64,000 bases of DNA, from contig JAENRS010000022.1 of assembly GCA_018466975.1 (NCBI GenBank), positions 186,001 to 250,000 of the forward strand, read 5' to 3'. A model generated the notes under the pieces. The model had not been told where the DNA came from, made no database searches, and saw nothing but the letters and a program-made list of their open reading frames with translations. Positions 35,239 to 47,649 of this stretch are shown piece by piece. Source of the stretch: Sparassis latifolia. Its lineage: Eukaryota; Basidiomycota; Agaricomycetes; Polyporales; Sparassidaceae. Made by a program: the position numbers and the translations under genes. How positions within the stretch are numbered: the stretch's first letter is position 1; every line of letters begins with the position of its first letter.

Positions 35239-37098
35239 ATGCTGCGGGGTCGAGTGAGGAAGAACATTTCCTTGCATTCCTGGAGGTTCCTGGAGAGATG
35301 CAAGCGAAGCAGGATTACTGTCTTCGTGCGGAGAGCCCACAGGTCATACTCTACCTTCAAGCAACCGCAACAGGAGAGTAACAGTGGTAGTCAGCGGCCA
35401 CCATTGCGCCGTATGTCCTCTTTCTCACAAGGGTGACGTATCTAATCTCTGCGTACCAGAAAGACTCGCTTCCGCGTGGAAGGAAACACCAACGACATGG
35501 TATCCTCTCCCTGTTGCCGTTGGCGCTCTCCTCCTGCTCGCTATTCAGTTTCGCAAGAAGGTCGGAGAGACGGAGGTGCATGTGGATAACGAGGGTCGAG
35601 AGGTGGTCAAGCTGAAGGGACCTTGGCATGTACGCCAGTTCGCGTTCTACTTTTCTTTTGTGCGCTGAGCGTCGGCGAATGTAGGTTCATGTGATGGGTG
35701 CTCTTCCACTGCGAAACCTCTCTCGTGTCTGGGGCTATGTAAACTCTTTTGAGTTGCCAGTCTGGTTTAGACCCTATGGCTTTCGGTTCTACGCTTGGGC
35801 CTTCGGTTGTGACTTGACTGAAATCGAACCAGAGGATCTCACGAAATATGCCAGTCTGGGGGAGTTCTTTTACAGGGATCTGAAAGATGGCGCTCGACCC
35901 GTCGCAGATGCCGTCCTGGTATGTGTTCGAGCATCTCCCTGATTGAAAAATAGTAACATTATCGTTGGCTGGTAGGTGAGTCCCGCCGATGGAAAGATTC
36001 TACACTTTGGCACCATCACAAACGGACGTGTTGAGCAAGTCAAGGGCAGCACCTACTCACTTGACGCGCTTCTGGGTGTTGAAAGCCCTCATGTTCGCCC
36101 CGCGCCCGTCACATTCCCGCGGCGCGATATGGCTGAAGTTGACGACCGGGACTTCGCAGACATAAACGGAATTGAATACAGCCTGGAAGAGCTACTCGGC
36201 GCCTCCGAGTCGAACACGCCCGGGTCTTCCGGTACCTCGACGCCGACAACTAGTGTATCACCCGGCGTGCATCCATCCCATGCGAAGAAGTACGGTGCGC
36301 AGATCGATGCTTCCGTGTCTTTCGACGCGAGTATGTCGGATGTCATCGCGCACGACGCGTCCGTTGCGGCGGAAATGGGCCTGCGCCCTTCCTTAGAGCG
36401 TACTCGAAGTAGACTGAGCAAAGCACCTAGACCTGGAAACGCGCTATACTTTGTCGTCGTGTATCTGGCGCCAGGTGACTATCACAAATTTCACAGCCCT
36501 ACTGCATGGGTGGTGGAGAAGCGCCGCCACTTTGTTGGTACGTGTGATATTGAATATTACTCGTATTTACCTCGGACGTTAATATGGGGCCCAAATAGGT
36601 GATCTGTTTTCTGTATCACCGTGGATGGCTAAACGCTTGGAGAATTTGTTCGTGCTGAACGAACGGGTTGCGCTGCTTGGGCGGTGGAAATATGGCTTCT
36701 TCAGCATGGTTCCAGTTGGTGCGACAAACGTGGGTAGTATCAAGATTGACTTTGACCAGGTATGTGCGCCATCCCTTCATTTTTTTGCCATCGCTTATCG
36801 TTCTTTGCCACCTGAATGTCTAACTGGGCAGGCCCTTCGAACTAACGTGGCATCACGCCGCCGCCCTCCAGTCGGGACCTACACCGAAGCAGTGTACTCT
36901 GCCGCCTCGCCGATCCTTAATGGGCAGCCGCTCATGAAGGCACAAAAAATGGGTGGCTTCAGTCTTGGTAGCACCGTCGTTGTCGTATTTGAGGCACCCC
37001 AGGACTTCCAGTTCACTATCCATGCGGGCCAGAAGATCAAGGTGGGCGAAACGATGGGAGACGTCGCGACTGCTTTCGAGTCCAAAAAGCAACGGTGA
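35239..37098 (+). CDS. PSD1: Mitochondrial phosphatidylserine decarboxylase
   Basis: Psd1 converts phosphatidylserine to phosphatidylethanolamine at the inner mitochondrial membrane. The start MLRGRVRKNISLHSWRF is rich in Arg/Lys and Ser, a mitochondrial presequence. Exons: 35239-35410, 35460 to about 35630 (containing the membrane segment WYPLPVAVGALLLLAIQF), 35685 to about 35919, 35973 to about 36540, 36599 to about 36760, and about 36832-37098; all junctions are GT-AG. Catalytic landmarks are SPADGK, a DYHKFHSP-type block with His, and the self-cleavage motif LGST in GFSLGSTVVVVFEAP, where the Ser becomes the pyruvoyl group. A low-complexity Ser/Thr/Pro linker (about 36205-36270) is usual in fungal Psd1. 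About 520 residues. It shares a short divergent promoter with MED21. Confidence 0.95.
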
Positions 37099-38143
37099 CC
37101 ATCCCGCTACCAGTGACTGTGCGGCAATACAAGCCATCGCTAATCCTCACAATCCGCTATGAATGTTGTTGACGTCCTGTCTATACGAGATACTCATGAC
37201 GGGGGGGGCCTAACAGCCTCCTACTCCGCGCGGATATCAAAGATCTAATCCCAACTTCACGAAACAGCGTCGATTTTAGAGTAACGAGGTATAATCTATA
37301 CTGGTTCACACAATCCATAACTGTCGGACTACCTATCGAGTCAAACATTCCATTATGCAAACAACGGTAGGTTCTCATATAATGTCCCTCTGAGTCTACG
37401 GTAGAATTTGAAGTGATGACCACAGAAGCTTCGGATTCCACGTATGAGATCTATGAGATGTTCAGCGAGGATCCAGCAAGGAGTCGACACGTTCTGCATA
37501 AACTCCTTCTGTCAGACAACTGTTGTACAAATTACCCACCGAATAGCGCGCATCATACCCTCTGCAATTATGAGTATCGCATGCTATACGCGAGCACCAG
37601 TGCCAGCAACCGCTGCGGGCTTCCCAGCAAAGTTCATGGACCCCTACACGATCAAGGGAGCCCTCAGAATTAGTCTCTGAAATGCAGCCGACAACATCAA
37701 TCGCTCCCGAGCTCAGACGGTCCACCAGCTCATGCCGTCGTTGGGTGTTCACGGTGCAAATACAATAACTCCATGTAAGTCCAGATATGTGAAAAGCTGC
37801 ATACGAAGGCAACTCACAACCATCGACTGGTAATCCCCTCTCGGGAGTGTTAGTCCTGTGGATGGTTGAAGCGAACTTAACAAGAGTTGTTCGAACAGCC
37901 GAACTGCTGAAACATTTCACTGGATACTGAGCGTTCAGGGAAGAGGGGCAGCTATACGCCGCGAACGAACAGCACACCCGGCAGCACTGTGACACAGTTC
38001 GAGTGCTAGCGCCAGAAGTGAGAGTTCAGCTGCGACGAAAGCACGGATCATCCACCAGAACGTAGCTGTAGTTAGTAGGGATGAATATCCAAAACGCGCT
38101 TACACAGAGCAATGCACTTAGATCTACGGGACAGATCGGACCT
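37099..38143. other. Intergenic, no supported gene
   Basis: Only weak overlapping frames are seen (for example 37413-37673 plus and 37462-37995 minus). Includes an 8-G run near 37201. Confidence 0.4.
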
Positions 38144-40413
38144 CTAAGCCTTCGCTCGTGCCTCCATCTTCTTCCTCAACTTGTCCTGAACATTGTGCGG
38201 TGGTCAGTAGCAATCTGCGGCGCGCAATAGTAGTACGCACATGAACCGCATCCATGTACACGTTAGTAACGACCCAGTGCTCGCGCTTCATGTCCTTCCC
38301 GTGTATCGCGAGTGCGAGATCCTTCGTCATGACACCGTCCTCATCGATTACCTCCACGCACGCCGACTCGAGGTCCTGGCAGAACGCGCTCAGTGCGTCG
38401 TTACCATCAAGTTTCGCACGGTGCAGTAGACCACGGGTCCATGCGAAAATGGAAGCGACGGGGTTGGTAGATGTCTCGCGGCCTTTCTGATACTCGCGGT
38501 AATGGCGTGTCACAGTGCCTGTAAAAATACACATTTAGATGTGTCAAGTGTGAGCTGTACGGGACTTACCGTGCGCAGCCTCGCTTTCAATGGTCTTTCC
38601 GTCCGGTGTGATCAGCTCACTGGTCATCATGCCCAAGCTGCCGAAGCCCTGGGCAAGAATGTCAGACTGCACGTCGCCGTCGTAGTTCTTGCACGCCCAG
38701 ACGAACCCGCCCGAGGACTTGATCGCCTGCGCGACCATGTCGTCGATCAGGCGGTGCTCGTAGTAGATGCCTGCGGCCTCAAAGCCTTTTTTATATTGCC
38801 TGAAAGACCGGGAGGTTAGTCATAGGTTTTGTGCAGAGTGAGAACGCCCTACGCTTCGTAGACCTCTTGGAAAATGTCCTTGAATCGTCCATCGTACTTC
38901 TTCAGGATCGTGTTCTTTGTTGACATGAATAGCGGCAGCTTCTTGGCCAGCGCCATCTTGAACGACGAATGCGCGAAGCCCGTGATCGACTGCGAGCTTT
39001 GTGAGTCCAGTAGCTCGACGAGCCACCGCGTATACGCACGTCGTCTGTGTTGTACATGCTCATCGCGACGCCTTTGCCCTTAAAGTCGTATACATCGTAC
39101 GTCGCCCCCTTGCTCCCGTCCGCGGGCGTGTAAACTAGCTGCAGCTTCCCTGGCCCTGGCACAATTATGTCCGTTGACCGATACTGCGACCCGCGTCAGC
39201 GCGCAGCCCACGCGACGACCGAAGTTCCGCACATACCTGGTCTCCGAACGCATGTCGACCGATCACGATGGGATTCTTCCACCCCGGAATGGGGCGCGGG
39301 ACGCTCTTCAGGATAATTGGTTCACGAAAAACTGTACCCCCAAGGATGTTCCTAATCGTTCCGTTTGGGCTCCGCCACATTTGCTTCAGTTTGAACTCCT
39401 TCACCCGCGCCTCGTCCGGCGTGATCGTGGCACACTTGATTCCGACGTTGTACCTCAGGATCGCCTCTGCCGACTCCACCGTTACTTGGTCGTTCGTCTG
39501 TCAGTCGCGCAAGTATCAGCACGCGCCAAAGCAGTGAGTGACGGTAACACAGATGAGCAAGAGATGCATGGGAGACAAGTCATGACCGTCACTGTGGTAT
39601 AAACTATCCAATTGTGCGAGCCCAACAGAGTGGATATGAACCGCCCTGATCCATGAGAATATTGCCCGGTTATAAACAACTGTTAGTTCTACGTTTAAAT
39701 CGCAGTACAATGCACATGAAAACATGAAAACAAAACGAAACAAAAGCTGGTAAAAAGATGGGAATAGCACCACAAGTGCTTCACTGGCGTCAGACCTATT
39801 CACCGAATCCATCGTTCATAAATCTCTAACACGCGAACGTGCTCAGATAACCGTCGAAGCTGGCCGGAGATTCTCACAAGTTGGTATGCTCTCATCCGTG
39901 ATCAACGTAACGGTGACGGCAATGCGGGACTGTGAAGACGAGTAAAAAAGTAGACACCCACCGCATCACGATGCTCCAGACCAAGGTCAAAATACTTGAT
40001 GTCCAGTTGAAGGTACGGCAGAATGAGCTACATGGCCGATGCCAATGAAGACGCCTTCGCTGAGGATTAAGCTAAAACACACCTCTTCCCTAATCTTCTT
40101 CCAGATGATCCTGGTCATCTCATCGCCATCAAGCTCCACCACTGGGTGCTTGACGACAATCTTGTCCTCTGCATTCGATTGGGACGTGCCGAGAGACGGA
40201 ACCGGGGTAAAAAGTCAGAAACGCGCGCCAGGGGTCCCATATTCGACGCCAAGGTTCGTGTGAGCGTCAGCGACTGGTAGAATCGGTGATAAGGCGAAAC
40301 AGACACGTACGCAACCTGGAGACGCTGTTCGCAAACCCGCGTCGGAGTAGAGGCACGGTGGCAGTCCTGGACTGGCGCAGACCGCAAGAAATAGAGCGCA
40401 CGAACACAACCAT
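38144..40413 (-). CDS. IDP1: NADP-dependent isocitrate dehydrogenase, mitochondrial
   Basis: Catalyses oxidative decarboxylation of isocitrate to 2-oxoglutarate with NADP. The first exon (ATG 40411-40413) encodes an Arg/Ser-rich presequence, [16 protein letters not shown], suggesting mitochondrial import. Next come [33 protein letters not shown], then the long intron 39498-39961, [43 protein letters not shown] (substrate Ser), [20 protein letters not shown], a [16 protein letters not shown] block, [30 protein letters not shown] (catalytic Lys and metal Asp), [14 protein letters not shown] (NADP binding) and the C-terminus KKMEARAKA. About 450 residues, typical of the homodimeric eukaryotic enzyme. 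Small introns interrupt it at roughly 38200, 38540, 38820, 39020 and 39200. Confidence 0.95.
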
Positions 40414-41833
40414 CGCGGGCAAATCTGAAGCTGAGAAACAGCGTGTGCTGGCTATATAACACGCCCCGAACTGGCTGCAGCCTGTGAAGCGGCGGAATCA
40501 CGGTCGTTCGCAAGTCATTTACTCCCACCCCAGATCACGTGCGTAATTTTGCTAGCCCGGCCCGGCGGGAGCATTGTCTATCTAAAAGTTAAAAAATTAT
40601 GGCGCATCTCACTTGCATCTCACAGAACAACAGCACTATAGAAGAAAATATGACCATTGATTGAAGACTGAGGAACACCATTTGAGCTGTGGAAGAGAGG
40701 GCAGCGAGTGAGAGCATCCCGGTCAGTCTTACCAAGCATCTCTTCCTGGGCGCAGTGCGTGGGTACTAAATATGTCGAGGGTTCGGACGATATACGCCCG
40801 ACGGACCTGGTGTCTAAGAGGATAAACGTAGGACGTTGTGGCTCCAGGACTACGATACTTGGGAAACGATTAGATCGTATGTACATCGAGAGGCTTCATT
40901 GAAAAGCACGACTGCAATCCGGCTCTCTTCGTTTGCCCGACGTGCTGGAGATTCTACACTGCCACTGGAAATTGACTGGAGAGATTGATTGAGAACAACC
41001 GGGAAATGCGAGTTTGGGAATAACCGTGACCGCCCAGCTGGAGTACACATGATGCGTACAGTTCATTCAACCACGGCCAAAGTTGATATGGTAGTCCGAA
41101 GAGTACTAGTCCGATCCTCCTGGTCTGGAATTGACGCATACGAACTGCAAGTTGGCGATCAGTATCATAAACTCCGGGCTTGCTGTCCCCGATTATCACA
41201 GTAAGAATGCACAGCACACTAGCTTGCGGAAGTGATATGCTCTGTAATCGTCATCACAAAGGACTGGAATAGATATCGCACCTAACAAAAGAATCACGTT
41301 CGTCATAGAGGTAACGGAGGGGTCTGCCAACTTGCTTCAGAAGTGATACAGTGAATCAGCAACACTATCATACCATCGACCGTAGGTATCATGATTCGAC
41401 GCCAGAATAATCCGCATTCCATTCGGAATTTGACAGACGGAGTCCAAGTCAGTGCATAGCAAAAAGCATCACACAGAGCTAACGGGCAGAATTACAACAG
41501 ATACAGAGAGCTCGGTGGGCAGTGCATGATGGGACCATGGCACGAAGTGATAGAGGTGTACGGTGGGCCTGCAGTCTGCTCTCAGCCACCGCGGCTCTGG
41601 CTGCTGCGGCGAGAGAGGAGAGGCAAAGAGCCGCAGCCGCAAGGAGATCTCCTCGATCTTCAAGGGGTACAGCATAGCCAATTTGGTAAGTCCGCGTTTA
41701 TAGGGCATTGCCCCGGGTACTATTTTTGTATACACCGCTACTATAAACCCTCTACTATACAATCTATCCTGTCCATCACCCTCTTCGTACTCTCCATCCT
41801 CCACCATCTCGCCTCCAGATTTCATCTGCGACA
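40414..41833. other. Intergenic between IDP and CaM kinase genes
   Basis: No supported gene. A TATAAA at 41742-41747, 87 nt before the kinase ATG, is a likely core promoter element. Confidence 0.45.
41742..41747 (+). promoter_or_regulatory. Putative TATA box of the CaM kinase gene
   Basis: TATAAA in a CT-rich context 87 nt upstream of the chosen start codon. Confidence 0.45.
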
Positions 41834-43799
41834 ATGCCCAGCACTCCCCCTACGGTTCCTTGCCAGGTGAGCACGTGGCCGTGGTTTCACAGCAGTTGCC
41901 GCGGCTGATATCAGGTAGTATCGGACGGGAAGGACTCTCGGCAGCGGCACTTATGCCATTGTGAAGGAAGCAGTCCATATCAAGACGGGCGTACGCTATG
42001 CTTGTAAGGTTATCAACAAGAAGCTCATGGAGGGGAGAGAGTACATGGTACGTTGCTATGCCCATTTCCTGCAGGCTCCTATGTCTATTGTAGCGATGGG
42101 GAGATTCTCGACATCTACCGGCTTCCTCCCCCATTTCGTTGATGTCAGGCATAAGCTTATCCTTACTCATGCGTTGATAGGTCCGGAACGAGATCGCGGT
42201 GTTGAAGCGAGTGTCGAAGGGTCACAAGAATATAGTCACCTTGCACGACTACTTTGAGGTATGCCCGCGCTTAGTCGTCGTGCTGTGCAGCGCGTCGGAG
42301 TAGAAGGCTGATCACAAGAATTTTCTCAGACCGCTCACAACCTCTATCTCTGCTTTGACCTCTGCACAGGAGGGGAGCTCTTCGACCGGATATGTGCTAA
42401 AGGAAATTATTATGAGGCGTACGCCATCGTCCACTCGATCGGTTATTTGCTACTAACTCGCTTGGTCTCAGTGATGCTGCTTCCTTGATCAGGACTATTT
42501 TCGGGGCGGTGAAATATATTCATGGTTGTGGGATTGTTCACAGAGGTACTACAAACAACATCCATGTCTATATTCCGAATCCTCATCACGGAACTCATTA
42601 CAACATTGTTAGATCTCAAACCGGAAAATCTTTTATTCAGGACGAAAGAAGAAGACGCAGACATCATGATTGCCGACTTTGGTCTCAGTAGAGTCATGGA
42701 AGAGGAGAAATTGCAGCTTCTGACGGAGATCTGCGGTACACCGGGCGTAAGTGTGCTCATTTTACACACTACCGCCTTGATCTTACCATTTTGTCACCAG
42801 TACATGGCCCCCGAAATTTTCAAGAAAAGTGAATTCGTATCTGTTGTAAATTGCAGTCTTTCTTACGTTGTATAGCCGGGCACGGAAAGCCTGTCGACAT
42901 CTGGGCAATGGGCGTTATCACCTATTTCCTTCTCTGCGGTATGATTTGTTCCGATTTTACGCGGAATGTGCCTCACGTTTGGTTTAGGATACACACCCTT
43001 CGACCGCGATACCCAACAGCTGGAGATGGAGGCGATCGTCGCTGGTGATTACAAGTTTGAGCCCGGTATGCCACAAAGTCCGCTCTCTGACACGCGTGCT
43101 CATTGTGCCCGCTGGACCTACAGAGGAGTACTGGGCGAACGTCTCAGAGACCGCACGAAACTTCGTGTCCGAATGTCTGACGATAGATCCTGTGTCACGG
43201 CCCACGGCGGAGGAGATGCTCGAGCACAAGTGGCTCGCGGACGAGCGCCCGCACTTCGTGCCCGACCCCGAGAGCCCGCACGGTGGCCCGACGGACTTGC
43301 TCCCACACATTCAGAAGCACTTCGACGCCAGGAGGACATGTACGTTGTACTTTCGATTCTTCCCTGAGAAGCGGAACTGGACAGGTTGCTGACAAAGTGC
43401 ATTGTGCTGCGCATGTTACCAGTCCGCAAAGCAGTGTTCTCCATGATGGCGATGAAGAGGATGTCTTCTCTTGTGCAGATGTCTCCCACCCATCAACGGC
43501 TCGGCGCCAATTTACAGCAGTACATGGAAGAATCCGAGAAGGTGCGGCGTTCATAGCCATCGCTGAATTGACCGCATGCTGACCGTTATCTCCCAGGAAA
43601 TTGTCAACGAGGTGAGATGCGGTACCCGCCGTCACCCTACTATTGTGGCCTGACCTTTTTCCAGGACCGTTCTGTGCTGCATTACGGCAGCAGTTCGGAG
43701 GCTTCCCTCGCGGAGGACGATGTGTCCAAGCAGTCCGAGGGCTCGACCCCGCTTGTCAAGGCCATGAGCAAGGTCTCGATAGACGAAGTAGCGAGGTGA
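41834..43799 (+). CDS. CMK1: Calcium/calmodulin-dependent protein kinase (CaMK I type)
   Basis: A cytosolic Ser/Thr kinase activated by Ca2+-calmodulin. MPSTPPTVPCQ is joined by an intron to YRTGRTLGSGTYAIV (glycine loop), YACKVINKK (ATP-anchoring Lys), then HDYFE, TAHNLYLCFDLCTGGELFDRI, HRDLKPENLLF (catalytic loop), [38 protein letters not shown], and TIDPVSRPTAEEMLEHKWL. Behind the kinase core, TFRKAVFSMMAMKRMSSL has the basic and hydrophobic pattern of the autoinhibitory and calmodulin-binding segment. The end is VSIDEVAR, stop 43797-43799. At least 11 introns, all resolved with GT-AG, several splitting codons. About 390 residues. Confidence 0.93.
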
Positions 43800-44533
43800 C
43801 GGTGGATATACCGACACGATATACTAATGTGAAGGATAAAAGGGAGTGGTGTTCGTGTTCGCTGTTACTAGTAACATGTATTGTACCATGTGAGACGAGG
43901 CAGATCTCTCGGAATTTATACCGATCTCGTCAATTATCCACGCGCACACAAAGGTGAGCACAGAATGCTTTAACTTCCCGACTAACACCATGCACGGCGG
44001 CATACTTTACTACGGGCCGTCGTTCATTGTTTTCACGCATCCTAACGTTCACACTAAGTAAGCATTGCATCCTGCATTCGTATGGTGACCATAATGCGAG
44101 AAGAGGTAGGAGTCGATACACCATGGTGAACGTCCACCATTTATCAATTCGAAAGGCTTCGTTGTCGCCAACGACTTCATCGCTTCAGGTTCTTGAACTT
44201 TCTCCATTTAATTTGCCCTGACCTACCGTTGAGGACACGGTTGTTACAATGTTCTATGCCACACTCCCCATTGGTACTGTGTGTTCTCGATCTGTGAATC
44301 CGTTTCATCCACTGATGTACAATTTGACAGGCAGGTAGGACAATGTGTCCACAACTTCCTGTTGTGTATATCATCGCAAGAGTCCGTGGGTCCGAATATT
44401 TGCTTGTCGCTCAGGAATATAAATTTGGCTTTAGGAGTTCGTCCGCAGTCATGCACTGGGGCAAGTTCATCTATATGGCCGGAACTTTTCATAACGCACA
44501 ATTGACTGTGTACAGCTATCATACATCCACTAT
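43800..44533. other. Intergenic, no supported gene
   Basis: No coding frame or motif is recognised between the kinase stop and the acyltransferase remnant. Confidence 0.4.
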
Positions 44534-44544
44534 TCCAATCACAA

Positions 44545-44742
44545 TGCGAGGTCAGAGCGACCGGCAATGTACAGAAATGTCTGGTCGCCATGAGGCTCAG
44601 GGATCACTTTCTTGCCCACTTCGACGCGGAGACTATCGAGGTCTGGTGTTCCCTCGGCAAGACGGACGACACGTTCTGCCCAGTCACTCGCCTCAGCCAT
44701 GCTCTGCTGCGCGGTATGTACCTTGGACCATATTTGAGGCAT
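44545..44742 (-). pseudogene. Remnant of an acyltransferase gene
   Basis: About 200 bp on the minus strand encode SDWAERVVRLAEGTPDLDSLRVEVGKKVIPEPHGDQTFLYIAGRSD, collinear with residues 111-156 of the acyltransferase at 1770-3478 (DWAERTVRLVEGTPDLDELR and onward). It stops before the HxxxD region, and no other exons are found nearby. A diverged fragment, not a recent copy. Confidence 0.75.
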
Positions 44743-44833
44743 CAGTGACCCGTGCCGCGCTCAGGTTGGGATGTTTCGAGTTTTGGCTGAGGTCATGCCC
44801 ATGTGACATCCCCCCCTCCTCTATACAAAATTC

Positions 44834-44912
44834 ACCAGATGTTCTCGTGAGCGACCCAACATCTCAAAACGCCCAATTTAATAACCACCAGGTTGCTCAC
44901 TGAACATCTGGT
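44834..44912. repeat. Imperfect inverted repeat (about 22-bp arms)
   Basis: ACCAGATGTTC and GTGAGC at 44834-44857 are mirrored by GCTCACTGAACATCTGGT at 44895-44912 with a few mismatches. A second, perfect 11-bp inverted repeat, GGTGATTTTCA and TGAAAATCACC, follows at 44936-44946 and 44961-44971. Confidence 0.7.
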
Positions 44913-44974
44913 TAGGAGACTACAGTACTGTACATGGTGATTTTCATCAAAAACACACAGTGAAAATCACCACC

Positions 44975-45419
44975 TTCAGTCTTCATAGTGTGATAGAAAC
45001 AAAGTTTGGATATATCACTGACCGGTTCTACACTGTGTATACCAAATTTTGCGGCATTTACTGGGGACAGGAGATGTAAATACAGGCCTTGGACTGAACA
45101 AGGTCGGAACTGCATGAACTGTATGACTAGCACATGGTGGTTTTCCTTATTTTGGCTCTTCATGCCTCTGTTGGAGTACGATGGCGGCTGGCTCCGTTGA
45201 CACTTCTGTGTGAAACCGTGCTCTGGCTTCTGCCCGACTTGCCTAAGTCAAAAGGTCATTCACTAAGGTTACTGTACAGTGCAAGACTACGAACAGATTC
45301 GCAGCCATATAGCGAAGTAGCATCAGGAGAAAACAAGATGGTAAGAGCACTCCTCTGGTAGATAAGGGTAAGAAAAGCTCCTAACGTGTTGGCACAGGAG
45401 CAGCGAGTACATATTCCAT
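44975..45419. other. Intergenic, no supported gene
   Basis: Nothing recognisable between the small inverted repeats and the P450 stop. Confidence 0.4.
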
Positions 45420-47649
45420 TCAGCCAAGCTTCGCAAGATCAAATCCTCGCCGTTTCGCGGCTTTGACCATGAGAGGACTCTGCAAGACCGTTGTGCGCAT
45501 GTTTAAGATCCCATCGCGGTATGCCTTGGCGTCAAAACCCTCTTCCAATTTCATGTCATGCGCAAGTACCAAGCGAGCAGTTACGAAACGCATCTCCTGG
45601 TAGGCAAAGGCTTTGGCAACGCACACGTGAGGTCCTAAGATGTGTGTTCAGTGGTCAGCTGAGTGGAAGCGATGGGTAGTGTAAAGATGTTACCGGAGGA
45701 GAATGACATGAGTGCCGTTCTCTCGGTAATTGACTCAGGTCCAAGCCCTCCGGGAAGCCATCTCTCTGGGAGGAAGTCCTAGGGACATATATTATGAGTA
45801 ACTGGGCTTTGAGTACCGGTACGTGCACTCACCAAAGGAGCGGGATAGAAGTTAGCCGGACTAGTCTGCTGAGAATACGCCGCGACGGCAACGATCGTTC
45901 CTCCAGGAATAAAACGGCCTTCCAAAGTGAGGCCACTCGGCGGAACAATTCGAGGAAGGAAGAAAGGAGTACCCAGACGGAGGGTCTCACTGAGGACTGC
46001 ATTCAGGAAAGGAAGATTTGCCAGCTTCGAAGAGTCGAGTAGGCCAGCGGGATCCGTGAACGCGGCATCGAGCTCAGCTTGCAACATTTTGTAGTACTTT
46101 GGTTGCGAGAGTATGAAGTAGAATACGAGCGACATGGTCATTGCAGTATTATCTGACCCTGAAAATATTATTCAAATGTCAGTAAATAGTAATAAGTGAC
46201 GGGTGCTGATCATGTCTCACCTCCTTGGATTGCTAGCGCGGCATCCGCTTCAAGGTCCTTCGCTGAGATTTTTTGGCCTGAGCGAGGATCGCCGGCGAAC
46301 TAATGGCAGGTGGCGTCGCGTCCAAAATGAGGTTATATGTCTCAGTAGCTTACCAGATAAGAGCTGATATCTTTCGCGGCTATGTTCTTGTCCGCCTTGA
46401 TACGTGTTTGCATCATTGTTGCGGCAATGTTACGGAGGCGGACCCAGGACCTTCCCAGCGGTAGGTACCAGATGATGTCCGCGAGCCAAGGCGATTGACC
46501 AGCGCTACAGAAACGTCAAGGGGCTGAGAATGACTAAACGATTCGGCTACCACATGCCTGTATAGAGCGATCGTTGCCCTCTTCCCGCCCATGACTAAAT
46601 CGTCGGGATCACCGCGTTTCATCAGTTCCTACAAAACAAGCAGCTCAGTCGACGAAAATTGAAATGTGGGTCATACAAACCAGATCATTGCACCCTCCGA
46701 AAGCCATGTCACCCTGTTCACAGAATTAAACCCGTATATTATATAGCATGATAAAGGCTGGCATACCATGAAATCGTAGGACCAATGGCATAGGCATTCC
46801 GAGAGATCAACTGTCTTGGATTCGGCTCTCGTTTGCCGCCATTCAATACATTTCATTAACTCCTTAGTACGCCGCTCTAGCAAAGGGAAGAAGTGCACCA
46901 CACTGGCGCAAGATTTATAAACAATTAAAATGCACTACAAGATGAAGCTCACGCAGGCCCAGTGAACGCCGTGGACCAGATCCGTTTTCGATCAGCATGG
47001 AGTTTCTTAGTGCGCTGCTTGAAGAATATAGCGACGACCGGCAGATGCCCAGGTGTGTTGTACGCTTCGCTCTTGTCCAGGTCGTAGTTCGCATTGTACA
47101 GTGCGGCAGCAGATAGCGTATTGATCGACAATGTATTTGGACCTGCTGCATCTCAGCCACAATTTATGAACAGTGAATACGCCAAGCTCACCAATCCGTA
47201 CAAACGGGCCGTAAACTTTGTGCAATTCGTCCAATATGAGATGGCGCTTACCCTTGAACGAGATATAGCCGAGTCGCAGACTGCTGATCCACCATAGACG
47301 AGGGCCAGGGAAGGTGAAAAGAGGATGGAACGGCGATAGTCGATATGCAACAGTGAACAGTAGTACTGAGAGCGTATGAACGCCAAAGATGAGACAAGTA
47401 AAAACCAAAGGGGTGGGAGTTGTGTGCAATTGCTTATTGGCGAGATAGAACGACGAGAACGCGAGGCAGTAACCAATGGCAGTATGGTTTCCTCGAACAG
47501 ACTGTCGCTTCAGACATATCCATGTCAGCTGAGTGATATATAAGACGTCTGCCCATATGCGATACGAAAGATGCACATACTAGGCCTGCAATGGGCGCAG
47601 CACAGAGCAATCGAGAGTGAACGGACGTGACTTCACCGGAGGCATCCAT
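45420..47649 (-). CDS. Cytochrome P450 monooxygenase
   Basis: A membrane-anchored microsomal P450. The start MDASGEVTSVHSRL is followed by hydrophobic segments (PLVFTCLIFGVHTLSVLLF), then FPGPRLWWISSL, HKVYGPFVRI, and after an intron AGPNTLSINTL, the usual N-terminal core. The I-helix piece SDNTAMTMSLVFYFIL lies near 46140, the K-helix ETLR with PRIVPP near 45950, and the heme loop FSSGPHVC near 45650-45690, split by an intron between FSSG and PHVC. The heme Cys is present, but the conserved Arg two before Cys is His. The end is RRGFDLAKLG. About nine introns. The substrate is unknown; a role with the distant polyketide synthase is possible but not indicated by spacing (25 kb). Confidence 0.85.

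Noticed and set aside
39482..39812. Open frames inside the long IDP intron
   Set aside because: No similarity to the enzyme, and the flanking exons join in frame without them.
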